Source: Diploscapter coronatus
Taxonomy: Eukaryota > Nematoda > Chromadorea > Rhabditida > Rhabditidae
Reading direction: 5' to 3'
Length of the DNA: 64,000 nucleotides
NCBI GenBank assembly: GCA_964036155.1
Contig: OZ038422.1
Span: 65,867,201-65,931,200 of the forward strand
Both the position numbers and the translations under genes were made by a program. Positions 22,714 to 35,400 of this stretch are shown here, one piece after another (position 1 is the stretch's first letter; each line of letters starts with the position of its first letter). Below the pieces are notes generated by a model. The model searched no databases. It saw only the letters and a program-made list of their open reading frames with translations, and was not told where the DNA came from.

Positions 22714-25700
22714 ATGTCCAAGCACAAGACCATCCTCATCTGTCTTGTCGCCGTTCTGGCACTTGCAGGTAGAGATTGAAGAACGAGAAAGTTCATTCTT
22801 TTCCTAGAAAGTTTACAATTTCTGGAAAATCGACAAATTTTTTAATACTTGAGAACTTTTTTGCCTATCTCATCGCCTTTCTAACACTTGCTATTGAAAA
22901 TCTGCTGAAAACTAGGAAAATTCACCACAAGTCTATTTCTCAATTTGTCGAAGAAATTGAGTGATTTTTTTCAAAGGAAAAATAAAAGCTGTTCTTCAGC
23001 CTTCTACCCGTCCCAAGTAGTCGCTGAAGATGACGTGGATGACGAGCCGAAGGTCTCGAAGAAGGTCGATACTGGCAAGGGCAAGGGATCCGACGACGGC
23101 GTAGTGCAGCGGTATGTTTTCTGAGCTCCACAAAGAAAAATATGCACTAAGCTTCAATTCTTTCTGCTTCTTCAATTTTTGCAAAAATTTCATTCCTTGT
23201 TTAAATTGTTCTGAAAAGCGCTTTGTGAATTCTGTCTTCCTTCTTTTGCCCTGTAAGGCTTATTTCGGTAGATCGGATAGGGTCAAGGCCAAATTGTCTG
23301 TACGCTTTCGAACTCGCATGCGCATTGATTTCGCGTGAATTCGTGACTTTTGTCTAGAAAAAGGGGTAAATTTCACTGATACCAAAACACAAACAACTGA
23401 AATGTATGAAATTTGAACTGTAGGATCAAATTTTGCGAAGCTATCCTATCTTTTTGTATCAATTTAAAAACTTCCACCATATTCATATTGGAGGCATTGT
23501 CATCGCTATTGCGTACTCACAAATTGCCTGCTAATGTAAATTACGAAGAAATTTTCTTTACGGTCCCCGATTTTGACAAGAAAATCAGATAAAATTGATT
23601 ACCCCACCCCGAAAAATCACGGAAATTCTCTCCGATTTGCGCATTTTTGTGTAAAAGTTAGAAAGTTAGTCCTGTGTTGACTATTTACCGTGCCAGGCCG
23701 TTCTTTCTGATTTCTCTATTATTTTCTTTCTTCTCTAAAATCTTTATACTCTATCTTTTTCTAACTCGACTTTTCTCTTCAATTTCTTCATTCTCTAACT
23801 TCAAATGGACAGTCTATTATTTGGTCAGAAGTGTGTGGAGAGTTTACTTTCCCTCTACTTTTGAGGGGACCCCTTACTTTTCGTTATTTACCTGACCTTT
23901 CTCTCTGTTTCCTTTTTCCGCTTCTTCGTCTCTCTTCATTTTCTATACTCCATAATCTGTCTTCCTTTTCTGTCTCTTTTTGTCTCTTCATCTCGTATAG
24001 TTTCTAAATCTTCTCGAAAGATTATTCCCAAATATAAGGCAACGTGTCCTTATATTCTAACGAGGGGGAGGGGAAATCGATAGATAACAACGAAAAAGAC
24101 GAAAGGGAAAAGAGCCATTAGCAACTAAAGTGACTATATTAAATTGATATTATTTGCACATGAAAAGCATAACAATTATCTTTACTTTTGACAGGCTTCC
24201 AAATGATAAAAGTATACAGAAAAGTAGTGAGCAGTGAATATTCGATCTCGACTGACTGTATTAGTTTTATCTTTCAGAAAAATTGAAGATAGGTAGAAAA
24301 TTGCAAGTTATTACTTGGTATAAATTAGCAAACTCTTGAAAGGTGTACAACTTGAAACCTTACAAATAATCTACTTGTTGATATATATATTTTTTTTAAA
24401 ATACCAAAAAAGTTGTCAGTATATATGCAGTCTTTCTTCTGTAAAAATTCAATTTATCCTTTTCCGAAAAATATAGACATAGAGAATATGGTAATTTTTA
24501 CTTTTGTGCAGATTAGTAAAGTCTGAAAAATATACAATTTGAAATCCTTCAATTTCCTATATTTCAGCGAGGAAGAAGCCATAAAACTGGATGGTCTCTC
24601 GGTCGCTCAAATCAAGGAACTCCGTGCCAAGGCCGAGAAACACGAATTCCAGGCTGAAGTATGTTATAGAAATGATTCAAATTGGAAATTGATGTTTGGA
24701 AACAGTGTTCCACGTTTCCTTTTCCCAATTAAATAACAAACAATCATTCATAACAATTTCTTCGTCTTTAGAATGCAAAATTAAATAATTCTTTTTTGAA
24801 TGGCTAGTGTAAGATTTTGCATAATTACTTTATTCGGGAAGAAAAGATTAGGAGATATTTCATAAGAAAGGTTGCTTTCGTGAAAACAAAAATCATTTAT
24901 TTCAGGTGAACCGAATGATGAAGTTGATCATCAATTCGCTGTACCGCAACAAGGAGATCTTCTTGAGAGAACTGATTTCAAATGCCTCAGACGCCCTGGA
25001 CAAGATCCGTCTTCTCTCGCTCACAGACCCCGACGTTCTTAAGGCCACTGACGATTTCAGCGTCAGAATTAAGGTTGATTTTTTGTTTTTAAAATTAAAA
25101 AAGATCGTACTCCGAATAACAGAACTGTAAATTCTAAACACGTGCGTGTATACCGGCGCGCCTAAAATTTACAGCCTTGTCGAACAAATGCTTGTGGCAT
25201 AATTTCTTATGTAATTCTTCTGAAACATATCTTGGACGTAAAAAATGTATATCTAAAATTGAAAATAAATTTAGGCTGACCGCGAAAGTCGCGTGCTGCA
25301 CATCACAGACACGGGTATCGGCATGACTAAGCAGGATCTGATCAACAACTTGGGAACCATCGCCAGGTCTGGAACATCGGAGTTCCTACAGAAGTTGATG
25401 GACTCGGCAGCCAGCTCCGACCAACAACAGGTTCCACACATTTTTATATCGTCATTTCCTCACAAGGATTCAAGTTAGAGTTTTCAAATTGGAATGATTT
25501 TATGAAGCATAACACTTCCTTATTCAAGAATTTAAAGAGGGAGATTTGTTAGAAAACATCAGCCAAAACGAAGTTTAGAAAACAGTAATGTAGCATTCGT
25601 GAAACATACATCAGAGTTAGTTTTTTCGGAAAGTTTTAAACGGAACAACCTGATGGAGAGAGTGCATTTTGCATCTTAATTTTACACTTTCCTAAAACAT

Positions 25701-28700
25701 ATTTCATCTTTTTCATTAAAAATGATGCCAAATTTTCTGAGGAGGCTTTTATAATTTTCAAATATTACCTAAAATGGATACAGTTAAAGCCATTGTTCGA
25801 CCAGTATTATTACAAGTAAATGTTAATCACTTTTATTTATATTCCAGGATCTGATCGGTCAATTCGGTGTAGGATTCTACTCCGCCTTCCTGGTTGCGGA
25901 CCGCGTCGTGGTCACCACGAAGAACAACGAGGACGATCAGTACATTTGGGAGTCCGACTCTGCTAGCTTCTCTATCAGCAAGGTGCAAATTTTTGTCTAT
26001 TTGGATTTTTCGCGACCAAGCGAAATAGTATGGAAATAGGAGATTACTGGCTTGCTTCTATATGTTAATTCGTAGAATCGCTAAGTCGTGAAATCGCGAA
26101 AAAAAACTAAGTTGCTGAATTTTATTTAAAAAAAAAGCTTAGATGAGTTTTAAATGTTTCACTTTCATTGTGAAATGAGATAGATAGTAAGCTAACCTAA
26201 TATATAATCTAAAAGTGAAAAATATAGAATAAGTTTCAAAGATCTTATTAATTTAAAGGTATTTTTTCTGATAGCGTTCGGTGTTATTATCTTTTTATTA
26301 AATTTGTAAAGTTTTCAAATCCATTACATGCGTTTTAACATTTTATTAGTTAACTGTCAAATAATTTTGTAATTTTCTTCCGTATTTGGATCGAAATACC
26401 AAATCATTCAAATTCAGGATCCTCGCGGAAATACTCTGAAGCGCGGCACTCAAATCACGCTCTACATGAAGGAAGAGGCCGCTGACTTCTTGGAGCCAGG
26501 TAAACAATCCTTTCTGGAATTACTTATCATTTATGGCTTCTTGTCATATCAGGGGTTATCATTTTTAAAATCCATAAACATTTCAAGTCGAATACTATTG
26601 GACCTGTAGCGATTTGCAACAAAATTTAGCATAAAATTCCATTAAACTTGGCTACAAATCGCTCTTGACTCAATCTTTTCTAACCAAACATTCATACGAT
26701 TTTAATTCGAAATAATGTTGATAGAAAATATCATAGACTTTCAAAAAGCGGAAATATTATTGTTAGGTCCAAAATCTTGGAGGTGCAAATTGATCCACGG
26801 TTATTTGAAAGGGAGGAATAACTGAAAAAGAGATATTAGCATAAAATCACACCTTTCCCCCTATTTACAATTGCCTAGAATTTAGGACTCAGCAATATAA
26901 AAGAAAAATACTTATTCTAATTTTTCAGACACTCTGAAGAAGCTGGTCCACAAGTACTCGCAATTCATCAACTTCAACATCTACCTGTGGCAGTCGAAGA
27001 CGGAAATGGTCGATGAGGAAGTCGAGGAAGAGCCCAAAGAGAAGGAGGACGGCGCTGTCGAGGAAGAGAAGGAGGAGAAGAAAGTTAAGAAGGTGAGATT
27101 TTTGATTGTTTAAATTCCCCCTGAAAAGAATTAAGAGAGAAAAGCGAACTATGAATGTTGAAACTAAAATCCCAATTTGCTTGAACTTTTCCTAGTGATT
27201 TCTTATCAAGTAAGGAGCTTAGAGTAATGATAGCAATGATCTATTGAGAATTTACTTTTTATTTCTATTCTGTGAAAAATAACATAATAATCATTGTGAA
27301 ATTTTTCTAGTCTAGACAAATATAATTTTGAAATGAAGATAATTTTTAAAAAAAATTTTCAGGTCGAAAAGACAACCTGGGACTGGGAGAAGGTGAACAA
27401 TGTCAAGCCGATCTGGATGCGCAAATCCAGCCAAGTCGAACAGGACGAGTATGACGACTTCTATAAGTCTATCACCAAGGTAATTTAACTTAATTAATAG
27501 ACTATTAGGTAATTAAGTTGGTAATTAGCTTAATTATTGAATAATATGAGGGTAATTAACCAAGTTGATTGCAGGATCACGAGAAGCCTCTCGCCCATGT
27601 GCACTTTAACGCAGAAGGAGAAGTCTCGTTCCGGTCGATCCTCTACGTCCCGAAGAAAGCTCCCAACGACATGTTCCAGGTAATCAAATTTTCGATAAAT
27701 TTAGAAAATAAAAGTCCCAGGAAAAATTGAGATTATTAACTTTCTTCGCTTGCTTTTTTTTTGGTCTTTCATTACTCTTTTCTATTTTTTTTTTACAGAA
27801 TAGTATCATTTCAATCGTCATTAACAAATTAGACAGGTTTTGATGTAGTTTTTCAATTTTCTGCGAAACTTATACAACACATTTTGCAGAACTACGGCAA
27901 AATCGTGGAGAACATCAAGCTGTACGTGCGTCGCGTGTTCATCACTGACGACTTCGCAGACATGATGCCCAAATATTTGTCCTTCATCCGAGGAATCGTC
28001 GATTCGGACGACCTCCCACTCAACGTGTCCAGAGAAAACCTCCAACAGCACAAACTGCTCAAGGTAATTTTCAGAAATTTTACTTATTTGAGGAAAAATG
28101 TCTCATTCAATGCGTTTCCATTAGTCGATATTCGGACAAAATTTTCCAAAATGGAAGATATTTTCTTCAGCAAAATACTTTTAAAGTTTTCAATATCGGT
28201 TTCAAAAATTGCATATATTCTCTCGAAAGATAACGTATTCAATTCGATAAGTCCTCCTTATATTCTACTTCAAATTTTATCCCTCAATTTAAAAAATTTT
28301 AAAGCACGTTATTAGTTTTCTTACAAAAACTCCTTAAAATTGCAGGTGATCAAGAAAAAGTTGGTCCGCAAGGTTCTGGACATGCTGAAAAAGTTGGACG
28401 GCGAACAGTTCGAGGAGTTCTGGAAGGAGTTCTCCACAAACATCAAGCTGGGAGTCATGGAGGACCCCAGCAACAGAATGAGACTCGCCAAGCTGCTCAG
28501 GTACGGCTTTTTGATGTTTCATGAAATTCGCGTAAAAATCAGCCGTTGCATTGGATTCATCTAACTAATCTAATATTATAATTTTTGAAACGCATCAAAT
28601 AATTTTTCGATAGCCTCATAAATAGACTACGAATATCATAGTGTAGGCTATTTCAATAAATATGTCGAATATTAGAAACTTACGACGATGAATCTTTTTT

Positions 28701-30762
28701 TAATATTATTCGTTTCAGATTCCAATCGTCTGCCGACGAAGAGAAGTTGACGACGCTGACCACATACGTGGAGCGAATGAAGGAGAAGCAGGACGCCATC
28801 TACTACATGGCTGGCACTTCCAGGAAGGAGGTCGGCATTTTTGATGTTTCAATAAACTCTTAAATTTTCAAATTCACATTACGATTGATGAGCAGATTAA
28901 AGTTGATAATTAAAATGACATTAGAGAAAATATCAGCATATATTTCTTGCATTCTTCAAATTGTTTATTCTCAGAAATCGACAATAACTAAATCATGATA
29001 CAAATTTTAAAAAAGACCAAATTTTTCCAATAATGTGCAACATTTCAGGTGGAATCGTCGCCATTCGTGGAGCGTCTGATCTCGAAAGGCTTCGAAGTGC
29101 TGTACCTGACGGAGCCCGTTGACGAGTACTGCATCCAGGCTATGCCTGAGTTCGAGGGAAAGAAGTTCCAGAATGTCGCTAAGGTACGTATCTTTCAATC
29201 TATCAGGAAAAAATAACTTTTTTTTTTAAATTTTTATTAATTTGGTTTTTCATTGAAAATATTTTTATGCTTCAAAAAATCCTGCTAACATAAGGTTGAC
29301 CATTTTTCAGTAAAAGTAACCATTTATTTCATCTTCATTTTTGAAGTTTCTTTCCATTTTCAGAGATATTTTATACGCTTCAAAAGTCTAAAATCAAATG
29401 TAATATTAGCGTTATTTTAATTATCAGATCATAACATTGATAGAAAGTGAAAATAACGTCTTTTTTAATTACGCCCTATATTTACAGGAAGGAGTGAACA
29501 TCGACGATGGCGAGAAGGCAAAGGAAGTGCAGAAGCAGCTGGAGGAGCAATTCAAGCCACTCACTGACTGGCTCAAGGAGGACGCTCTCAAGGTAATTAA
29601 CTGGGATATTTAAGATAATTGGTCTTAATTAAATGAGTTAATTATTCGAATTTGAGGACAACATCGAGAAGGCAGTTGTGTCGCAGCGCTTGGTGAAGTC
29701 GCCCTCTGCGCTGGTGGCATCGAACTACGGCTGGTCCGGCAACATGGAGCGAATCATGAAGAGCCAGGCCTACGCCAAGGCTAAGGACCCCACTCAGGTA
29801 ATCATTTTAGCACTTGGAAAAGATAAACTTCATTCTATCAAATTTTTATCTTCACCTTTCCCACGATAAATCGAAACGAATTAAAAAGTATTATCACGGC
29901 GCTCGTATTATGCGAGATTCCTATGAGATTTATTTGAAAAGTATTTAGCAAAATTGCATTTTTCTTTTAAGTTTTGATCCTCAAATGCATATCAAAAATC
30001 AGTTTAACTTTTCTGAAACATAAAAGATAACTTTCTTTTAAAAATAAACTAAGAAATTTTAGGACTTCTACGCGAACCAGAAGAAGACGTTCGAGATCAA
30101 CCCCCGTCACCCAGTCATCAAGCAGCTGCTCCAGGCGGTCGAGGCCAACAAAGACGACCTCAAGGCCAAGGAAACTGCAATGCTCCTCTTCGAGACCGCC
30201 ACTCTCCGATCCGGATACGTGCTGCAGGATCAGGTTAGATAGTTTTTTTCTTTGGTTGATTTTATAATTCCTCTGACGAAATGCTCGTAGAAAAATTGAT
30301 ATAAATACTCATTTTTAAAATATCGGTGAGATATGATACGATATGTAAATGAAGATAAGTTCCTGTGGTATCACTGCTACTAATTATTAAGTTAAAAATC
30401 TAGAAAAAAAAAACCCTTGTTTTTTTCAACTACACTTCTCTATATACGTTTCAAACTATTCCTAAAAACTCGTGTAAATTTGATTATTTTGAATTCTTTT
30501 TTAAATATTAAAATTTTTTTACATAAACGTCGATTTGATTTTTCAATTCCATTATTTTATTTACTAAAAAAAACTTTCAAGAATAAAAATAAATCTGCAG
30601 ATCGGTTTCGCAGCCCGCATCGAGAGCATTCTGCGCGCCACCCTCGACGTGCCTGTGGATGCCGAGGTTGAGGCAGAGCCCGTCATCGAGGAGGACGAGC
30701 CTGCAGAGGAAAAGACCGAGGAGAAAGAAACCGAGGTCGAGGAAGAACACTCCGAACTCTAA
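22714..30762 (+). CDS. enpl-1: Endoplasmin / GRP94, ER HSP90 chaperone (enpl-1 type)
   Basis: Eighteen exons: 22714-22768, 23000-23111, 24568-24658, 24906-25073, 25275-25430, 25848-25982, 26418-26499, 26929-27092, 27363-27479, 27575-27679, 27890-28063, 28346-28500, 28719-28830, 29049-29183, 29488-29592, 29657-29797, 30063-30233, 30601-30762. They give about 779 residues. There is an N-terminal signal peptide ([18 protein letters not shown]). ATP-site motifs are [20 protein letters not shown] and GQFGVGFYS. An acidic/Lys-rich linker lies near residues 300-320, followed by middle-domain WxWEKVNN and NVSRENLQQ. The acidic tail ends EEEHSEL rather than KDEL or HDEL. It folds secreted and membrane proteins in the ER lumen using ATP. 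Exons are GC-richer than introns and codon use looks biased, as for a highly expressed gene. The exon-16 acceptor is TTTGAG. AATAAA at 31259 could end the transcript. Confidence 0.96.
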
Positions 30763-32271
30763 ATCACAGGAAAACGAATTGGACAAAGTAGGTAATGAGT
30801 TGATTTATTTGTGGTTTCTTGAAATATCGATTTCTCGAATATTGATTTTCTCGATAATTTTTTGTGGGTAATGCTGATTTTTTATGAAAATTAGTATTAC
30901 TTCCGTGATTTCGAGATTGTCAATATGAAAAACTCGACTTTGAAATGAAATCCACAATTTTTCAGCTTGATTTGATCTTTTCTATCGTTTTTAGTCGACA
31001 TATCAAAGTTTTACTAGTTCTATCATTTTTGAAATGATTTTCTACTCGTTAATATCTCAAAAATCGAGCGGAAGTTTTGCGCTCTAATTGATGTTGTTTT
31101 TCAATTGAAAACTGGTTGAAACTATTTATTTTTTTCCCTGAAGAACACTTTTCTGGAAAAGCAATCTGTGATTTTATTTATTCGGATTTTCTTCAACGAT
31201 TTTTATCGAAGCTGCACGTTTTCCTTGTTTTCAAATATGGAAAAGTGAAGTTAGGGGCAATAAACATTGTATTTTATTCAGGCCGATTTTTTTGTTTTTT
31301 TTTTTTCTAATTTTTACTCAAGTCAAGAGATGCTTTGTTTTATCCACTGTGTATTTGTGCTATTTTTCTACTCAATTTTATGTCAATTTTCTGAGAGACA
31401 AAATACTGTAGAAATTAAAATAAAAGGCCTGATTCTTTTATTTTAAATTTACAGTACCCCTGAAATCTTTACAATTTTATCCATCTCTACTCTCTCTATG
31501 TGAGTTATTACGGTTCCTTGCAAACATACGTCCTCAAATCAGGTTTACTGTAGAATCAGTGCAATATCTTCGATGAAAACTCGAAAATTCGCTCCAGTGC
31601 TAAATTTGATAGATTTTTAGCTATGGAGCATTTTGCAAAGTGCTTAATTTTCCGATTTTATCGAACTACAGTAAACCTCTAATAAGTCAAACGAAATTTT
31701 GTGGTTTTATTATCTTTTCCCCGCTTTTGTTTTGTGATAGTTGATAATAAATTTTTGAATGAAAGATAGGGATTTTATTGATTTCCAGAAACAATTGATA
31801 ATTGCATAGTTCACACGAAAATACCTGAAATTTACCCGACTTTTTCACAATTTTAAATGCTACATTCTTTAAAGCAAACTGATTTTGATTAGAGGCACAA
31901 ATTTTTACAATGACAATGATCTTTCATGGAAAATACTCGATGAGACAATATTTTGCGAACTGCATAGGTTTCAAAGTTTCTTGAATTTAGGAAGATTTTT
32001 GGAAGTTTTTGATCTTCAACAAAATTGATATAAAATTCCAAGAATCTTATAAATTTGCGCGAATTTAGTGATTTATCAGTATTTGAGATCAGCTATTATT
32101 TGGACTAGATTTCAATTTCCTGCATTATAAATTATTAACTTCAAACAGAATGCTTAAAATTATGATTTTTAGATAGGAACTCAAAATTTGAACACCGAGT
32201 TCATGATAAACATTATTTTATTTTTTATTTTTTTCAATTTTTAACAAATCAGCAGCTTTTTGAACGCGCGG
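30763..32271. other. enpl-1 3' UTR and intergenic DNA
   Basis: Includes the probable 3' untranslated region up to a CAATAAACATTG signal near 31257, with a second AATAAA near 31418. The remainder is AT-rich with no exon-like segment. Confidence 0.5.
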
Positions 32272-32409
32272 CTAACAAATGCTATTGGAAGTCCGACTTC
32301 TGACGGGTATCTTCATCAGCGAGTTGCTCGACTTCGACGACGCTTCGATCGCTGATTTCGAAATCACGGACGAGGTGCCTGTTACGGAATTCAGGCCCAG
32401 TGAGGAGGT
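32272..32409 (-). CDS. Predicted Ser-rich C-terminal exon of the GPCR
   Basis: A GC-rich 138-bp island in AT-rich DNA. It is preceded by a good acceptor (AAATTCCAG), opens in phase 0 (TSSLGLNSVTGTSSVISKSA and onward, 45 residues) and ends TAG at 32272-32274 with AATAAA at 32224-32229. Phase 0 matches a GTCTTC donor after TTG at 33176 in the preceding GPCR exon. Ser/Thr-rich cytoplasmic tails are usual phosphorylation targets in GPCRs. The donor is weak, but GTC donors occur in the other genes here. Two other frames are also open, including the plus-strand frame 32279-32476, so the strand assignment is probable rather than certain. Confidence 0.5.
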   Translation of the reverse strand, partial: TSSLGLNSVTGTSSVISKSAIEASSKSSNSLMKIPVRSRTSNSIC

Positions 32410-35400
32410 CTGGAATTTGCTTATTATTCTTTATTTGTTTATATATAAATATCGTATAATCGACAATGCTTCCTAAGCATTCATTATTTTGCACTATTGT
32501 GTGATGAAACTTGGGAAAGCCATTTGATCTTATTTGAATTTAGACTCGGCTTCTCTCTACTATTGTAAAAAAATGATGTTGCAGGTTAGGATAATTCGCA
32601 AACTTGACTCCTACCCTGAAATTGAGTGCCAGTGTTAGAGTATATTCGTGCGAGAGGAGATTTTTGTCTATGTTTGTTTTTTTAGTTTTTATCCCTTCGC
32701 ATATTACTTTTGAAAAGTGACAGAGGCAGTGCTCAGGCCCCTGTATAAATTCACCAGTTCACCATGACCACATGACTACTATTTGCAAAATTTACCATTT
32801 CTTTTTCCTACACTGCCTAGTCCATAGCTTTAAAGTTTGGTAAATTGTGCAAATGATAGTCACGGTGAACTAGTGAATTATGCAGGAGACCCAATGCTCA
32901 TTGACGCTATGCACTGTCAAAATAAAATTTGGCAACTTTAAACTAGTTTACGGTAAATTTACTTTGTGAGCCTTGCTGCTGTGATTTGAAATAGTCGAAT
33001 GTTTCGATCGAGTCAAAGTGCCCCGAACTCGCTCGTATCTAAAATTTAGATTTTTTTTTACAATTTTATGCTAAATTTTTGCCTAAATTATTATTAAATT
33101 CTAAAGAAAACCAATTTATAAACTCTGTGAGACTTATCATTTTTATTTCTTATCGAGATAAAATTTCATGAAGACCAACTTTTTCCTAAATGGAGCGAGC
33201 AGAATTCGATGGAACGCTCGTCGATATTTGTGTGAATAAGTGATGTAAATCAACGGGTTCAGCGTACTGCTCAACAATGAAAGCCATTGAAATATTGGGC
33301 GAATCTAAAGACGTAATTTTAATTAACGATTAAATATGTTTCTCTAAATGTCGAGTAAAGCTAATCGAAATGCAAAACGACATTGCTTGTGATCCCTTTT
33401 TGTATTAAAATAAACAAAACTGTTCAGTAAAATTATAAACTGCTCGGAAAATTACGGTAGCGATTCGATTAACCATTTTCAACCAAAAGTAAGAATCTTC
33501 TTACCAAATGAGCAATATTCGTGGCTTCCGAGTTGATTTCGAGGAAAAATGTAATGAACACGTAGAGAACTGAATATATTAATTGTTTAAAATAAGTTTC
33601 AGAGTCATTAGTTTTATTAATTTAGTGATATTTTTAATCTACGGTCATTCTTTTTGGAAATGTCCTAAAATAATTTCTGAACATCTCTTAAAACGTCTGA
33701 TTTTCTCATAAATTTGGATATCGCGGGAAAGAAGTTGTAAATTTTCATGATCCATTCGAATTTGTCCCCAGAGTTTCATGTTCGAATTTTTGCGCGTTAC
33801 CCTTGAAACTCCTTATTCAAAGATTGAGACATGGCCCATAAAACTGCCTATGGCATTCTTGCCAAGTTCGATTTTGATTTATCGCGTTTTAAATCTAGTG
33901 AACTCTATTTGGGGAGTTCAAACTTGAATTTATAACTTTAAAAATGAAAGTTGAAATTTTATTTTTTTCAACTTCACAAATTCCATGGTCCCTCTTCTTT
34001 TAAATGAAGTCGATATGATTGAGAAAATAAAGATAGCCTTTCGAAGTGGATTGCAAAGATGCATCTTCAGCATTCGCCACAAAATGCACAGCCCCTGCCT
34101 CTGCACACATGCGCATTAGCTTCGTTAGTCTGACTTGGAAGGGCCACAGGGGCTAACAAACTAACAAACTTAACAGCTAGAAGACAGAAGATAGAACAGA
34201 ATTGATGAATTGCAGATAAAAATGAATTCGAAGAAAATGAGCTTGAAATTATTATAAACTGACTTCGAAACATCTTACAAATTTCTAAGATTTATCAAAA
34301 TTAACTTATACTTCGATATTTATCTTTAGATCATTGTTCAATCTACTAGAGAATGATTCTTTCGAAACTTTCTCAATATTTTTGGAACGTATTTCGCATA
34401 TCGAAGATAATCATCGACGAAAAGTACTAATTTTCCAATTCTGTTAAAATTTTCCGTAAATTCCCTATCAAAACTGCCATTTGCTCAATTTTGCCTAATT
34501 ATGTTTATGTTTTGTCTGTCCGTCCAAAAATGCTCGCAAATGACGCAAATATTGCTCGGGCTTAGATTAGTGAGGCTAATAAGTGAAACGCAAAAAGAGC
34601 CAGAAAACGAGAAAAATATAGATTTTTGAGGGTAAAAGGAAGATACGAGTCATCTAACTCGATTTGGAGGTTGCATGAGATGAAAATTCGGTTAGACGTT
34701 ATGATGTAAAGGGGAAGACATGAAAAAGAGGTCATGTCATCCAACTAACTCAATTATTGTTTGCAGAAAACTTCATGAGAGGTAAAAGATTGCATATTTT
34801 TATGAGCGTCAAATTGTGATACAAGATTTTTCAAAGATGTTTAACATTTGTTTCAAGTTCGTTTATGAAAAGCATTTTGAGTTCCCCTATTTGCTAGACA
34901 ACTCATCTCTGTTATCGAAAAATCGTCATTGAACTAATAGGAGTTTAGGTAATCGATTTTTAAACATATTCTAGAATTTTCTCTTTCTCTATAAAGATAA
35001 ATTTGTTTACCATAGAGAGGCACCCAGCATAAAGTGAACACAACGATGACTGTCAACATCATTGTAGCTACTCGTAGTTTTACTCTTTCATCTCGGATCT
35101 AGAATTGAGCAGAGCTAATAGTTTCCCAAAAATGTAAGATTTAATTAAATCGCACATGAGCATCCACCGCCAGACTCCGATGCGTCGAAACGGTGATGAA
35201 GATCAGCGTATAGCAAACGGAAATGAGAATTAGAGGGACGACCAAACCAAGACATAAAATGATTAGAAATTGGGTCGTATGAGATTGCTAAACTTTTAGT
35301 TCTTTAAAAAATACTTTTTTTTAGTTTTAAACCTGATCTATCGCATTGCAAACGATCATTTCGCCGCCTTCATATACGATAGGTATCTGAAGATCAATTC

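Noticed and set aside
35383..35400. Copies of the GAAGATCA word at 35391 and 35198 and a variant at 33170
   Set aside because: These fall in GPCR exons or at an exon-5 splice acceptor, so they were not counted as copies of the dispersed noncoding word.
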